Positions 1-9,050 of a stretch of 64,000 bases of DNA are shown in pieces. The translations under genes and the position numbers were made by a program. Within the stretch, counting starts at the first letter, position 1. The number at the start of each line of letters is the position of its first letter. The DNA comes from Terriglobia bacterium (GTDB lineage Bacteria; Acidobacteriota; Terriglobia; Terriglobales; Acidobacteriaceae). The DNA is taken from the NCBI GenBank assembly GCA_020073395.1, contig JAIQFF010000003.1, positions 29,172 through 93,171 of the forward strand, read 5' to 3'. The notes under the pieces are model-generated. The model was not told where the DNA came from and ran no database searches. It was given only the letters and a program-made list of their open reading frames with translations.

Positions 1-267
1 GGTGATTTGCGTCCTTGCTTCGCGTCCTTTGCGGTCGAAGGGTTCGACCTTGTACAGCAAACGTAAAAACTTCCGACCGCAAAGGACGCCATGAGCCCGG
101 AATGTAGAACCGCAGTCGGACATGCGCATACGACCGCCGGTTCATTGACGAGGCCGGGCCCACACCCTAGAATCAGGAAGGCAGATATCAGTTGCTAGAT
201 CTCAGTTTTCAGTTGAATGCTTAAAGGTGAAGTTCTCACCTGGTTTGCGGAGCGTCTCAGGAAGTCC

Positions 268-612
268 ATGCCACTTTACGAATACGAGTGCAAGAAGTGC
301 CATCACCGCTTCGAGCGCATCCAGAAATTCTCCGATCCCCATGTCAAGAAATGCCCCAAGTGCGGGGGCCCCATCGAACAGGTGATCTCGGCCCCGGCCG
401 TCCAGTTCAAGGGCTCGGGATGGTACGTCACCGATTACGCCAAGAAGTCTTCAACCGGTTCAGCTTCATCGTCTTCGAATGGGGACTCGGCCTCCAGCAA
501 GGACTCCAAGGCCAAGTCGGAGGACTCGTCGAAATCCGAGAGCTCTACGAAAGCGGATGCTTCGAAGTCAGAGGGCTCAAAGAAAACCGAAAGCTCTTCC
601 AAGAAGAAGTAA
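268..612 (+). CDS. FmdB-family zinc ribbon protein with Ser/Lys-rich tail
   Basis: MPLYEYECKKCHHRFERIQKF...CPKCGG; CxxC...CxxC zinc ribbon; internal ATG at 268 fits the family start better than 217. Confidence 0.85.
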   Translation: MPLYEYECKKCHHRFERIQKFSDPHVKKCPKCGGPIEQVISAPAVQFKGSGWYVTDYAKKSSTGSASSSSNGDSASSKDSKAKSEDSSKSESSTKADASKSEGSKKTESSSKKK

Positions 613-614
613 AA

Positions 615-1130
615 CTATCGCCACCGCAGGCTGTAGCCTAGCGCCGCCAGGATCTGGTTTTCGAACTCATACTCCAGCACAAAGGTAAAGCTGTCTCCCT
701 GTTCTTCCCAGGAAGCAGCGTATTGGGTCAAGTCCCGGCTATAGAAGGAGTAGGCGGCGGCATAGCGGACGTTGCAGGGTTTCGGACACGCGATCATCCC
801 GGTTGGATCGGACCGCTCCACGCCTGTCGCAGCCAGCAGATCGCTTGAGCTTACATCAGGCTCGGCGCCCACCCGAAGCTGGTGTGGCATAATCTCAAGC
901 GCACGCCGGTCCCCGGGACGTATGTCCGCCGGCGCCCCGAAAGATGACCTTTGCAGAGGATTTAGATCCACCTGGTACGCGATGCTATCCTGTGCCGCCT
1001 GCCAGATCATCCAGAGGTCCGCGTCAGAGTGTCTGGTCTGGTTAACGAACCCTGCCGGAGGCCCAGCGGGCTGCCCGCCACATCCCAGTAAGGCCAACCC
1101 CAGCACAAACTTCCAAAAGTTCTGCCGCAT
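615..1130 (-). CDS. hypothetical lipoprotein
   Basis: N-terminal hydrophobic stretch with lipobox-like LALLGCGG; complete ORF. Confidence 0.55.
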   Translation of the reverse strand: MRQNFWKFVLGLALLGCGGQPAGPPAGFVNQTRHSDADLWMIWQAAQDSIAYQVDLNPLQRSSFGAPADIRPGDRRALEIMPHQLRVGAEPDVSSSDLLAATGVERSDPTGMIACPKPCNVRYAAAYSFYSRDLTQYAASWEEQGDSFTFVLEYEFENQILAALGYSLRWR

Positions 1131-1259
1131 AGACCCCGGTCCCGACAGGTTCCAAGAAGACCATCGGCCACGGGACGGTTTATCTCCAGTGGCGACGCCC
1201 AGGTGAATCGTTTCGGGAATGCGGGCATCTAACTAGTCGTTATAACGAGGATTCCATTT

Positions 1260-1958
1260 ATGATCAACATCAGACACAGTGAAGAGCGTGGCGGAGGCGA
1301 CTTCGGCTGGCTCAAGACCCACCACTCGTTTTCTTTTGACACCTATCATGACCCGCGCTTCATGGGATTCCGCTCCCTGCGCGTTATCAACGAGGACTGG
1401 GTGCAGGCCGGCCATGGCTTCCCCATGCATCCGCATCGCGACATGGAGATCATTACTTATGTCCTCGAAGGCGCTCTGGAACATAAGGACAGTATGGGAA
1501 ACGGATCCACCATTCGCCCCGGTGATGGGCAGCGCATGAGTGCGGGCACCGGCGTGCGGCACAGCGAGGCCAACTCCTCGAAGACCGATGCGGCGCACCT
1601 GCTGCAAATCTGGATCTTGCCCGACCGGCGAGGTCACGAGCCGGGTTACGAGCAGAAGGTTTTTCCGGAAGCCGATAAACGCGGCAAATTGCGCCTGATC
1701 GCCAGCCCGGATGGCACAGACGGCTCGGTAACCATCCACCAGGACGCCAGACTGTACGTGTCCTTGCTCCAACCGGGCCAGGAAGTGAAGCACGAACTAG
1801 GCAGTGGCCGCTACGCCTGGCTGCAAGTCGCGAAGGGCGCTGTTGAACTCAACGGCCAAAGCCTCAAACAGGGCGATGGCGCCGCAGTAAGCAACGAACA
1901 GCGGTTGATCGTCAAAGGTACTAAAGACGCGGAAGTCCTACTGTTCGACCTGGCGTAA
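1260..1958 (+). CDS. pirin family protein (cupin, quercetin 2,3-dioxygenase-like)
   Basis: RHSEERGGGDFGWLKTHHSFSFDTYHDPRFMGFRSLRVINEDWV...HPHRDMEIITYVLEG. Confidence 0.93.
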   Translation: MINIRHSEERGGGDFGWLKTHHSFSFDTYHDPRFMGFRSLRVINEDWVQAGHGFPMHPHRDMEIITYVLEGALEHKDSMGNGSTIRPGDGQRMSAGTGVRHSEANSSKTDAAHLLQIWILPDRRGHEPGYEQKVFPEADKRGKLRLIASPDGTDGSVTIHQDARLYVSLLQPGQEVKHELGSGRYAWLQVAKGAVELNGQSLKQGDGAAVSNEQRLIVKGTKDAEVLLFDLA

Positions 1959-1960
1959 GC

Positions 1961-2177
1961 GTGGGTGGGTCGGACACTCCCTTCGACTTCGCTCAGGGCA
2001 GGCTCTGTCCGACGCTTTCATCTGGACTCTTGATTTGGATTTGGATTGTGCTGTGGATCTTGACCAGGTTCGGCCTTCCGCTGCACCAGCGACCACCAAT
2101 CCTAAGTTCAAAATCAAGGTCAAAGGCGGCGGACAGAGCCTGCCCTGAGCGAAGTCGAAGGGAGTGTCCGCCCCACA
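1961..2177. repeat. MITE/REP-like palindromic element (family A, copy 1)
   Basis: Left arm CGGACACTCCCTTCGACTTCGCTCAGGGCAGGCTCTGTCCG and right arm CGGACAGAGCCTGCCCTGAGCGAAGTCGAAGGGAGTGTCCG are long inverted repeats; interior has GATTTGGATTTGGATT and AAAATCAAGGTCAAA. Confidence 0.85.
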
Positions 2178-2246
2178 CACTGGTTCCCCTGGCCTGCCCG
2201 TTGCCCTCTCCCCGCTTCTGTGCTAACTTCACCGATCAATTGGGCA

Positions 2247-3005
2247 ATGCGCTTCCTCTTCAATCACGAGAAATCTTCCCGCTCGGCGCCTCAGGAGCCA
2301 GTCCTGGCTGAGGTTCCAGAGCTCCACGCCGCCCAGCTGGCCGCCGCTTATTATGGCGAGCGCCAGGGGGGCGACCTCCACGATTTCGTTCGGGTCACGC
2401 CCAACCGTGTGCTATTCGGCCTGCTGGACATGGCGGGGCGCCTGGAAGAAAACAGTGCCATCGTCTCCGCTGCCCAGCAAACTTTCCGCGCCCGCGCCCA
2501 GGAGCTATTCGTCGACGATGATGTCAACGAGGCCGACGCCATGGCCGAGCTGTGCCTCGAACTCAACCGCGCCATCATGGCAGCGGAGGGGGGCATCCGC
2601 TCCTGTCCCGCGTTTGCTGGCTGTTACAACGAAGACCTGGGAACCATCTGTTATTTCAATGCCGGGCATACTCCCGGATTGCTCCGCGATCTCACTGGCA
2701 TCACAGAGCTAGGCGCCACCGGCCTGCCGCTGGGACTTTTTTCTCACGCAACCTGCGAGGCGCCCCTGGTCGCCTTGCCGCCGGGCGCCGCTCTTCTGCT
2801 GGTTTCCCGAGGTTTGCTTGAGGGCAGGCGCAGGCGGGAAGAGTTTGGACTGGAGCGGGTCAAGAGCAGCTTGCAACAGGCTGCCAACGAAACCGCGGAA
2901 GAGCTCTGCGCTTCGGCGATAGAGGGCGTACAGCAGTTCATGCGCAAGCCCCCCCGGCATAATGACGTGACCGCCCTGGCCCTGGTCCGGGAAGCCGGCG
3001 GGTAG
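2247..3005 (+). CDS. SpoIIE/PP2C-like serine phosphatase domain protein
   Basis: GGDLHDFVRVTPNRVLFGLLDMAGR, FNAGHTPGLL, GLPLGLF, EEFG motifs of SpoIIE-type PP2C. Confidence 0.8.
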   Translation: MRFLFNHEKSSRSAPQEPVLAEVPELHAAQLAAAYYGERQGGDLHDFVRVTPNRVLFGLLDMAGRLEENSAIVSAAQQTFRARAQELFVDDDVNEADAMAELCLELNRAIMAAEGGIRSCPAFAGCYNEDLGTICYFNAGHTPGLLRDLTGITELGATGLPLGLFSHATCEAPLVALPPGAALLLVSRGLLEGRRRREEFGLERVKSSLQQAANETAEELCASAIEGVQQFMRKPPRHNDVTALALVREAGG

Positions 3006-3013
3006 AACGCTCA

Positions 3014-3068
3014 TGGAGGCCCGGGCGTCCCCGCCCGGCTAGACGGCGAGAAGCCCGTCCTCCATTGA
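3014..3068. repeat. REP-like GC palindrome
   Basis: tggaggcccgggcgtccccgcccggctagacggcgagaagcccgtcctcca; inverted arms. Confidence 0.6.
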
Positions 3069-3118
3069 GACTTTCGGTTGTAACTACAAGCAGCTGCGCA
3101 AGCACCCCTGGTTCCGGA

Positions 3119-4897
3119 CTACCTCTTCTTGTTCTTGTGCCCTGCCGGCGTCGCCACCGGCTGCTCCGGCGCCAACTCATCCGCAGTCGCGAAAATTGGC
3201 TCAATGTCGGTGGGAATCCCTTGCAGGCGGTCGAGTGACTTCTGCAGAGCGGGGCGCACCACTCCCATTTCGTCCTGCAGCTTCTTCGCCGCTGCGTAGT
3301 CTCCCTGGGCTTCCAGAGTCAGAAGGTCATGATCGAGATCCCGCACGCCCTGTTTGAATTTCTCCAGGTCTAGCGCGAAGGTCTGGTCCGCCCGCTGGGT
3401 AAACGCCCCTTTGTCCATGAGGTAATTGAACTGGATCGCCATGCCCTTGCCATGAGCATCGTTCGGTCCGAAGCGGAGGCTGCGGAACATGGACGCCAGG
3501 TAGGTGGTATAGAGCTGCCGTTGCGCCGCTTCGTCGGAAGGCAGGACGCCTGACAACTTCATCTCCTGGGCATGGTCCATCATGTATTGCAGCGCGAAAA
3601 GGCCGGTGATATCGGCTTTGGCTTCTTCAATGGCGCTGTAGAGCTCTTTCAGCTCGGCGCGGGGGTTCGTGTCCCGTCCGTCCAGGTTGATCTGGTGCGG
3701 CCCCAGTCCATGCATAAGTTCGTGGGCAACAATGTGAGTAAAGAATGATTCGAAATTAACGTCCTGGGCCGACCCCGGCAGCACCCGGCGCGCGATTGGA
3801 AGCAGGACGCTGCGAAACTTTGCCTCCTGCACATTTTTCAGCATTACCCGCTTGCTGCCCTTCTGGTTCACAACCCGCTCGTCGTTGGGCAGATTGTAGG
3901 CGGCGGTTGCAATTCCGTGGTTGCCGTCTCCTGAACAAAGAATCTCATCCACCACGCGGATCGGCGCCGCCGCCCCCAGCTTGGGATTGCGGTACTGCGG
4001 GTCAATGGGAAGGTTGTCTTCGATTTCCTGCAGATGGGTGCTGAGAGCGGAAAACTTTGCGCTCGCCTCATCGTCCCGCAAGTTCAGGAAAGTCTCGAAT
4101 GCCGCCTTGTAGCCGAAGATCTCGTCGTTGTAGGTCTCGTAGGGCCCAATGGTGATGTCGATGGGCGCGTCCAGGTCCATCCAGGCCAGATCGCTGGCAT
4201 AGTAATCGTTGGAGAGGAATGCATCCGCGCGCAGGTTGAGAAAAGTCTTCAGCGAGGCGTTGTCGGTGAGACTCGCCGCTTCTTTCAGCAAGTTCGCTGC
4301 CCGGGTCAGGTCCTGCTTGTAGACCTCGCTGTAGGGAACAGCCTCCAACGTCTTCTTGCCTGCGTCAGTCGTTCGCCGGATGACGGTGAAAAATCCGTTC
4401 GCCTGCTCCTGATCTTCCTTCGACAAGGAGCCAACCCAAGTTTCGAATTCCTCCCTGGTCATGTCCTCGGGATAGAAATTCGCACCCTTAGGCTTTTCCG
4501 AGGGAACCCCGGGGAGAAAGGCCCGAAAACCATCCAGCACCGACCAGGGACTCTTGTTGATCCAGAAATACCGCAGTCGCGCTTTGCCCAGCGGCGTGGT
4601 GTCCTTCTGCAGTCGCGCATACAATGCCTGATTGCCGCTCCAATACTGGACCAGGAACACGTCATCCATGATTCGCCCGGCCTCAACCAATTTGACCAGC
4701 GCCTGCCGGTCGGCGGCGGAAAGCTTCGAGGTATCCACCCTCAAGGTCGTGGGGGCGTAGCGCGCCGTCATTTTTTGTAGCTGGGCGAGTCCGGGCGCTG
4801 ATTGGCTGGTCTTGCGGGCCTTAGTCTTTTGGGCCCTGGCGGGAACGGCGCCAACTCCGACAAGAACAACAAGGGCAAGAGTTGCTACAAACCTCAT
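3119..4897 (-). CDS. M49-like (dipeptidyl-peptidase III-type) zinc peptidase, secreted
   Basis: Signal peptide; VAHELMHGLGPHQINLDGRDTNPRAELKELYSAIEEAKADITGLFALQYMMD. Confidence 0.78.
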   Translation of the reverse strand: MRFVATLALVVLVGVGAVPARAQKTKARKTSQSAPGLAQLQKMTARYAPTTLRVDTSKLSAADRQALVKLVEAGRIMDDVFLVQYWSGNQALYARLQKDTTPLGKARLRYFWINKSPWSVLDGFRAFLPGVPSEKPKGANFYPEDMTREEFETWVGSLSKEDQEQANGFFTVIRRTTDAGKKTLEAVPYSEVYKQDLTRAANLLKEAASLTDNASLKTFLNLRADAFLSNDYYASDLAWMDLDAPIDITIGPYETYNDEIFGYKAAFETFLNLRDDEASAKFSALSTHLQEIEDNLPIDPQYRNPKLGAAAPIRVVDEILCSGDGNHGIATAAYNLPNDERVVNQKGSKRVMLKNVQEAKFRSVLLPIARRVLPGSAQDVNFESFFTHIVAHELMHGLGPHQINLDGRDTNPRAELKELYSAIEEAKADITGLFALQYMMDHAQEMKLSGVLPSDEAAQRQLYTTYLASMFRSLRFGPNDAHGKGMAIQFNYLMDKGAFTQRADQTFALDLEKFKQGVRDLDHDLLTLEAQGDYAAAKKLQDEMGVVRPALQKSLDRLQGIPTDIEPIFATADELAPEQPVATPAGHKNKKR

Positions 4898-4950
4898 TCA
4901 TGTCTCCTTACACTGAGCATTCAGGATTGAACACAAAAGTAGAATCTTAA

Positions 4951-5047
4951 ACCGCAAAGGGCGCCAAGAGATACCGCAAAGGACGCAAAGTTTTAAGGGT
5001 CATTCTTCGCGACCTTTGCGAAACTTTCCGATCTTTGCGGTAAAGGC
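4951..5047. repeat. CGCAAAGGACGC-type repeat cluster
   Basis: accgcaaagggcgcc, accgcaaaggacgcaaag, gacctttgcgaaac, gatctttgcggt; related copy at 1-92. Confidence 0.55.
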
Positions 5048-5135
5048 TTTTTTCCGCCCGGCGAAAATGAACTCACTATCTACCGGCGCGGTCAGTGGCC
5101 GCAGACCCGCCTCCGGAGGTACAATCCACATTGCT

Positions 5136-6230
5136 ATGCGAAAACTACTCCCCTGGATGTTGCTGGTTTGTCTTGCTGCCCTGCCTCCGCTTGTGCCCGC
5201 CGACACGGTGGTTGAGGAAATTGTCGCTCGCGTTAATAATCAGATTGTTACACGCGCCGAGTACTTGCGCAGCAAAGAACAATTAAAACAGGAAGCGCAG
5301 CAGCAGGATCCGGCGAACGCGGAGAAGATCGTGGCGGAGAGGGACAAGGACGTTCTGCGCGATCTGATCGACCAGCAATTGCTGCTCGAAAAGGGCAAGG
5401 ACCTGAGCATCACCGCCGATACCGAAGTGATCAAGCGGCTCGACGAAATGCGTAAGGAAATGAAGCTGGAATCGATGGAAGACCTGGAAAAGGCCGCCCA
5501 GAGCCAGGGCATCGCCTTCGAGGATTTCAAGCAGAACCTGAAGAACCAGATCATCACCCAGCAGGTGATCTCCAAGGAAGTCGGCTCGCGGATGTCGATC
5601 GGCAAGGAGGAGTTGCAGCAGTTCTACGACGCTCACAAGAGCCAGATGGAGCTGCCGGAGCAAATCCGCTTGAGTGAACTCCTGATTTCCACCGAGAAGA
5701 AGGACAAGGACGCTCCGACCGATGAGGCCCAGCAACTCGCCGCAGCGCAAGCCAAGGCGGACGACCTGCTGGCCCAGATTCGCAAAGGAGCCGCCTTCGA
5801 CGAAATCGCCAAGAAGAACTCGGACGGGCCCACCGCCGCTCAGGGTGGCGATCTCGGTTACTTCAAGCGCGCCACTCTGGCCAAGGAGCTCGAGGACAAG
5901 ACCTTTGCCATGAGGCCCGGCGAGGTTTCTGAGGTCATCCGCACCAAGCAGGGCTTTGTCATCCTCAAGGTCACCGAACACCAGCAGGCTGGTGTGCCTC
6001 CGCTCAGCCAGATCGAGGGCAAGGTTCAGGACGCGATCTACATGCAGAAGCTCCAGCCCGCCCTGCGCGCGTACTTGCAGAAGCTGCGCGAGGAGGCATA
6101 CATCAAGATCGCCAACGGGTATGTGGACACTGGCGCAAGTCCCAACCAGACCGCGCCCGTCGAAACTACGGCCAAGGAAGCCGGCGCCAAAGAGCTGAAG
6201 AAAAAGAAGAAGAAGCTGGGCATTATCTAG
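5136..6230 (+). CDS. SurA/PpiC-type periplasmic peptidylprolyl isomerase
   Basis: Signal peptide, VVEEIVARVNNQIVTRAEYLRSKEQLKQE, rotamase core GDLGYFKRATLAKELEDKTFAMRPGEVSEVIRTKQGFVILKVTE. Confidence 0.93.
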   Translation: MRKLLPWMLLVCLAALPPLVPADTVVEEIVARVNNQIVTRAEYLRSKEQLKQEAQQQDPANAEKIVAERDKDVLRDLIDQQLLLEKGKDLSITADTEVIKRLDEMRKEMKLESMEDLEKAAQSQGIAFEDFKQNLKNQIITQQVISKEVGSRMSIGKEELQQFYDAHKSQMELPEQIRLSELLISTEKKDKDAPTDEAQQLAAAQAKADDLLAQIRKGAAFDEIAKKNSDGPTAAQGGDLGYFKRATLAKELEDKTFAMRPGEVSEVIRTKQGFVILKVTEHQQAGVPPLSQIEGKVQDAIYMQKLQPALRAYLQKLREEAYIKIANGYVDTGASPNQTAPVETTAKEAGAKELKKKKKKLGII

Positions 6231-6272
6231 GAGATCCCCGAGCCCCCGGAAGCGAGAGACAGGCCGTACTTT

Positions 6273-7406
6273 ATGAAAGAATTTTTCGTTTCCGACTGCC
6301 TTCGGTTCGAGAACAAGATTATCACTTCCACTTTTGTGGTAGTTTCCCGCCAGGTCAAACCCAAAAAGAGCGGTGAGCCTTACCTGGCTTTCACCCTGGG
6401 CGATCGCAGCGGCCACCTCGAGGCCAAGATGTGGGACAACGTCGAGGACGCCATCGACGCTTGCGATCAGGATGACTTCATCAAGGTCAAGGGCCTGATC
6501 AACAAGTATAAGAACCGGTTCCAGCTGACCATCCACAAGCTACGCCGCATGGGAGCATCGGAGGTCGATTTCGCTGACTACCTCCCTAAAACCACGAAAG
6601 ATATTGGTGAGTTGTGGCAAACCCTGGCGGCCTACGTCGCTACTTTTAAAGATCCTCACCTCAAGGCGCTGGTGGAGGCTTTTATGGCGGATCCGGAAAT
6701 CGCGGAAGCCTACCGCAACGCCCCCGCCGCCAAGACGCTGCATCACGCTTTCATCGGCGGATTGCTTGAGCACGTGGTCTCGCTTTTCAATTCCTGTGAC
6801 CTCATGTGCCGCAATTATCCGCATATCAACCGCGACCTGCTTCTCACCGGCGCCTTCTTTCACGATATCGGCAAGATCCACGAGCTGACCTACAGCCGAT
6901 CGTTTTCCTATACGACGCGCGGGCAGTTGCTGGGACACATGATCATTGAACTGGAGATGCTGCAGGCCAAGCTGCCGCTGGTGGCGGGATTCCCCGAACC
7001 GCTCAAGACGCTGGTCGAGCACCTCATTATCAGCCATCATGGCCAGTATGATTTCGGCTCACCTAAGTTGCCCATGTTCCCCGAGGCGCTCATGCTCCAC
7101 TACCTCGATGATCTCGATTCCAAGATGGAAGCCATGCGTGCCCAGTTTGAGCACGGTGCGGAATCGGACGGCGCCTGGACCGGCTACAATCCGTCGCTGG
7201 GCCGGCCCCTGCTGAACACTGCGAAATTCCTGGCAGAAAAGCCCGAGGAAGACGAGGAAAGACTCGCCGCCGCGCCAGTGGCGGGCACCCCGCCCATGGT
7301 CACCGGCCTGGAGCCGGAGGACCCAGAGAAGGAGAAAGGCCCGCAAAATGAAAATCCTGGCGCCGCCATGACTTCGACTTCTGCGGCGCATGAGGATAAA
7401 ATCTAG
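6273..7406 (+). CDS. 3'-5' exoribonuclease YhaM-like (OB fold + HD domain)
   Basis: KEFFVSDCLRFENKIITSTFVVVSRQVKPKKSGEPYLAFTLGDRSG; HHAFIGGLLEHVVSL; FFHDIGKIHELTY. Confidence 0.88.
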   Translation: MKEFFVSDCLRFENKIITSTFVVVSRQVKPKKSGEPYLAFTLGDRSGHLEAKMWDNVEDAIDACDQDDFIKVKGLINKYKNRFQLTIHKLRRMGASEVDFADYLPKTTKDIGELWQTLAAYVATFKDPHLKALVEAFMADPEIAEAYRNAPAAKTLHHAFIGGLLEHVVSLFNSCDLMCRNYPHINRDLLLTGAFFHDIGKIHELTYSRSFSYTTRGQLLGHMIIELEMLQAKLPLVAGFPEPLKTLVEHLIISHHGQYDFGSPKLPMFPEALMLHYLDDLDSKMEAMRAQFEHGAESDGAWTGYNPSLGRPLLNTAKFLAEKPEEDEERLAAAPVAGTPPMVTGLEPEDPEKEKGPQNENPGAAMTSTSAAHEDKI

Positions 7407-7496
7407 GCACTTGTTAGGGAGCCCTCGTCAGCACCCGGTTGAGAGCATTTGCGCGTAATCCACTTTCCGATTGATCATCCCGTCATGGAGGAAATC

Positions 7497-8213
7497 ATGC
7501 GAATCCGTTTGACAGCACTGACCCTTGGTCTCTACTTATTGTTTGCGGTGCTCGGCTGCAATAAGCCCGCCGCTCCGCCCGACTCAGGTTCTTCCACTGC
7601 GTCACCTTCTTCCAGCGACAGCAGCGGCAGTAGTGCGGCAGCGCCGAGTGGAACCACCGCCGGCTCTGGTTCGGCAATGTCGAACATGAAGCCCGAGGCT
7701 CCGAAGCCTTTGGTGGTCCCGGCAGGCACGGTATTGACGGTTCGGCTGGGACAAACGGTCGGCTCCAAGATCAGCTCGGCCGGCCAGACCTTTACCGCTA
7801 CTCTGGCCAGCCCGGTTGTGGTTGATGGCAAGACGGCGATCCCTGCCGGAGCGACAGCTTCCGGAACGGTAGTTGATGCCAAGCCCCTGGGCCGTTTCAA
7901 GGGTGGAGCGTCGCTGCAGTTGCGTTTGACTTCGGTCACCGTGGGCGGGGCGGAGCAGTCCATTTCCACCTCTTCCGTGGTGCGCACGGCAGCGGGCAAA
8001 GGTAAGCGAACCGCTATCATGGCGGGCGGCGGTGCAGGTCTGGGCGCATTGATCGGCGGTCTGGCGGGCGGCGGCAAGGGCGCAGCCATCGGAGCCCTGG
8101 CGGGCGGTGGCGCGGGCACCGGCGGTGCTGCTTTCACCGGCAACAAGGACATTGTCCTGCCCGCCGAGTCCGCTCTCAGCTTCAAGCTCGAACAACCGAT
8201 TGAAGTGAAGTAG
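7497..8213 (+). CDS. lipoprotein with glycine-zipper region
   Basis: MRIRLTALTLGLYLLFAVLGCNK lipobox; GGGAGLGALIGGLAGGGKGAAIGALAGGGAGTGG. Confidence 0.75.
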   Translation: MRIRLTALTLGLYLLFAVLGCNKPAAPPDSGSSTASPSSSDSSGSSAAAPSGTTAGSGSAMSNMKPEAPKPLVVPAGTVLTVRLGQTVGSKISSAGQTFTATLASPVVVDGKTAIPAGATASGTVVDAKPLGRFKGGASLQLRLTSVTVGGAEQSISTSSVVRTAAGKGKRTAIMAGGGAGLGALIGGLAGGGKGAAIGALAGGGAGTGGAAFTGNKDIVLPAESALSFKLEQPIEVK

Positions 8214-8271
8214 TGGTTCATCGCAACCATGCGGCCCAGGGCGCAAAGCCCTGGGTTCGCTTTTTACAATC

Positions 8272-8991
8272 ATGTTGAACTTCGATCAATTCCGCCTTCT
8301 GACCTTCGACTGCTACGGCACCCTCATCGATTGGGAGACGGGTATCTTCTCCGCGTTGCGCCCCATCCTCGCCGCGCACGGCGAGACCATCTCTGACTCC
8401 GAACTTCTGCGCCTCTACTCTGAATTCGAGTCAGAAGCCGAACAGGGAGAATTCCGTTCCTATCGCCAGGTTCTCGAGTCGGTCGTCCACCGCTTCGGCC
8501 AACACCTCGGATTCACGCCGACCGAATCCCAGGCACGCTCATTGCCCGACTCGGTGCCTGAATGGCTGCCCTTCCCGGATACGATCGCGGCCCTCGGCAA
8601 ACTCAAGGCGCGCTACCAGCTCGCGATCATTTCCAACGTTGACGACGACCTTTTTGCCTCCACGGCACGCCGCCTCGAAGTACCCTTCGACTACGTGATC
8701 ACCGCGCAGCAGGCCCGGGCGTACAAACCATCGCTGCAGATATTCAAACTCGCTCAGCAACGCACCGGAGTAGTCCCGAGCCACTGGCTTCACGTCGGGC
8801 AAAGCATCTATCACGACGTAATCCCCGCCAAATCTCTCGGAATTGCAACCGTCTGGGTAAACCGCCCATCGCGCCGTCCCGGGGCCGGTGCCGCCAAAGC
8901 CGCCTCCGCCCGACCTGACGTCGAAGTGCGCGACCTGAAATCCCTGGCGCAACTGACAACCGAGAACCGCGAACTGCAAACTGGTTCTTGA
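8272..8991 (+). CDS. HAD hydrolase, haloacid dehalogenase type II-like
   Basis: LLTFDCYGTLIDWETG; IISNVDDDLFA; YKPSLQIFKLA; HVGQSIYHDVIPAKSLG. Confidence 0.9.
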   Translation: MLNFDQFRLLTFDCYGTLIDWETGIFSALRPILAAHGETISDSELLRLYSEFESEAEQGEFRSYRQVLESVVHRFGQHLGFTPTESQARSLPDSVPEWLPFPDTIAALGKLKARYQLAIISNVDDDLFASTARRLEVPFDYVITAQQARAYKPSLQIFKLAQQRTGVVPSHWLHVGQSIYHDVIPAKSLGIATVWVNRPSRRPGAGAAKAASARPDVEVRDLKSLAQLTTENRELQTGS

Positions 8992-9050
8992 ATCCCCAAC
9001 CAGTATTAAACTGTAAGGTCACCATCCGCCACGCAATCGGAGAAAGTCAG

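Noticed and set aside
5283-6536. 417-aa minus-strand ORF
   Set aside because: Antisense to the clear PpiC/SurA and YhaM-like genes; low-complexity Leu/Asp/Val composition typical of a shadow ORF in GC-rich DNA.
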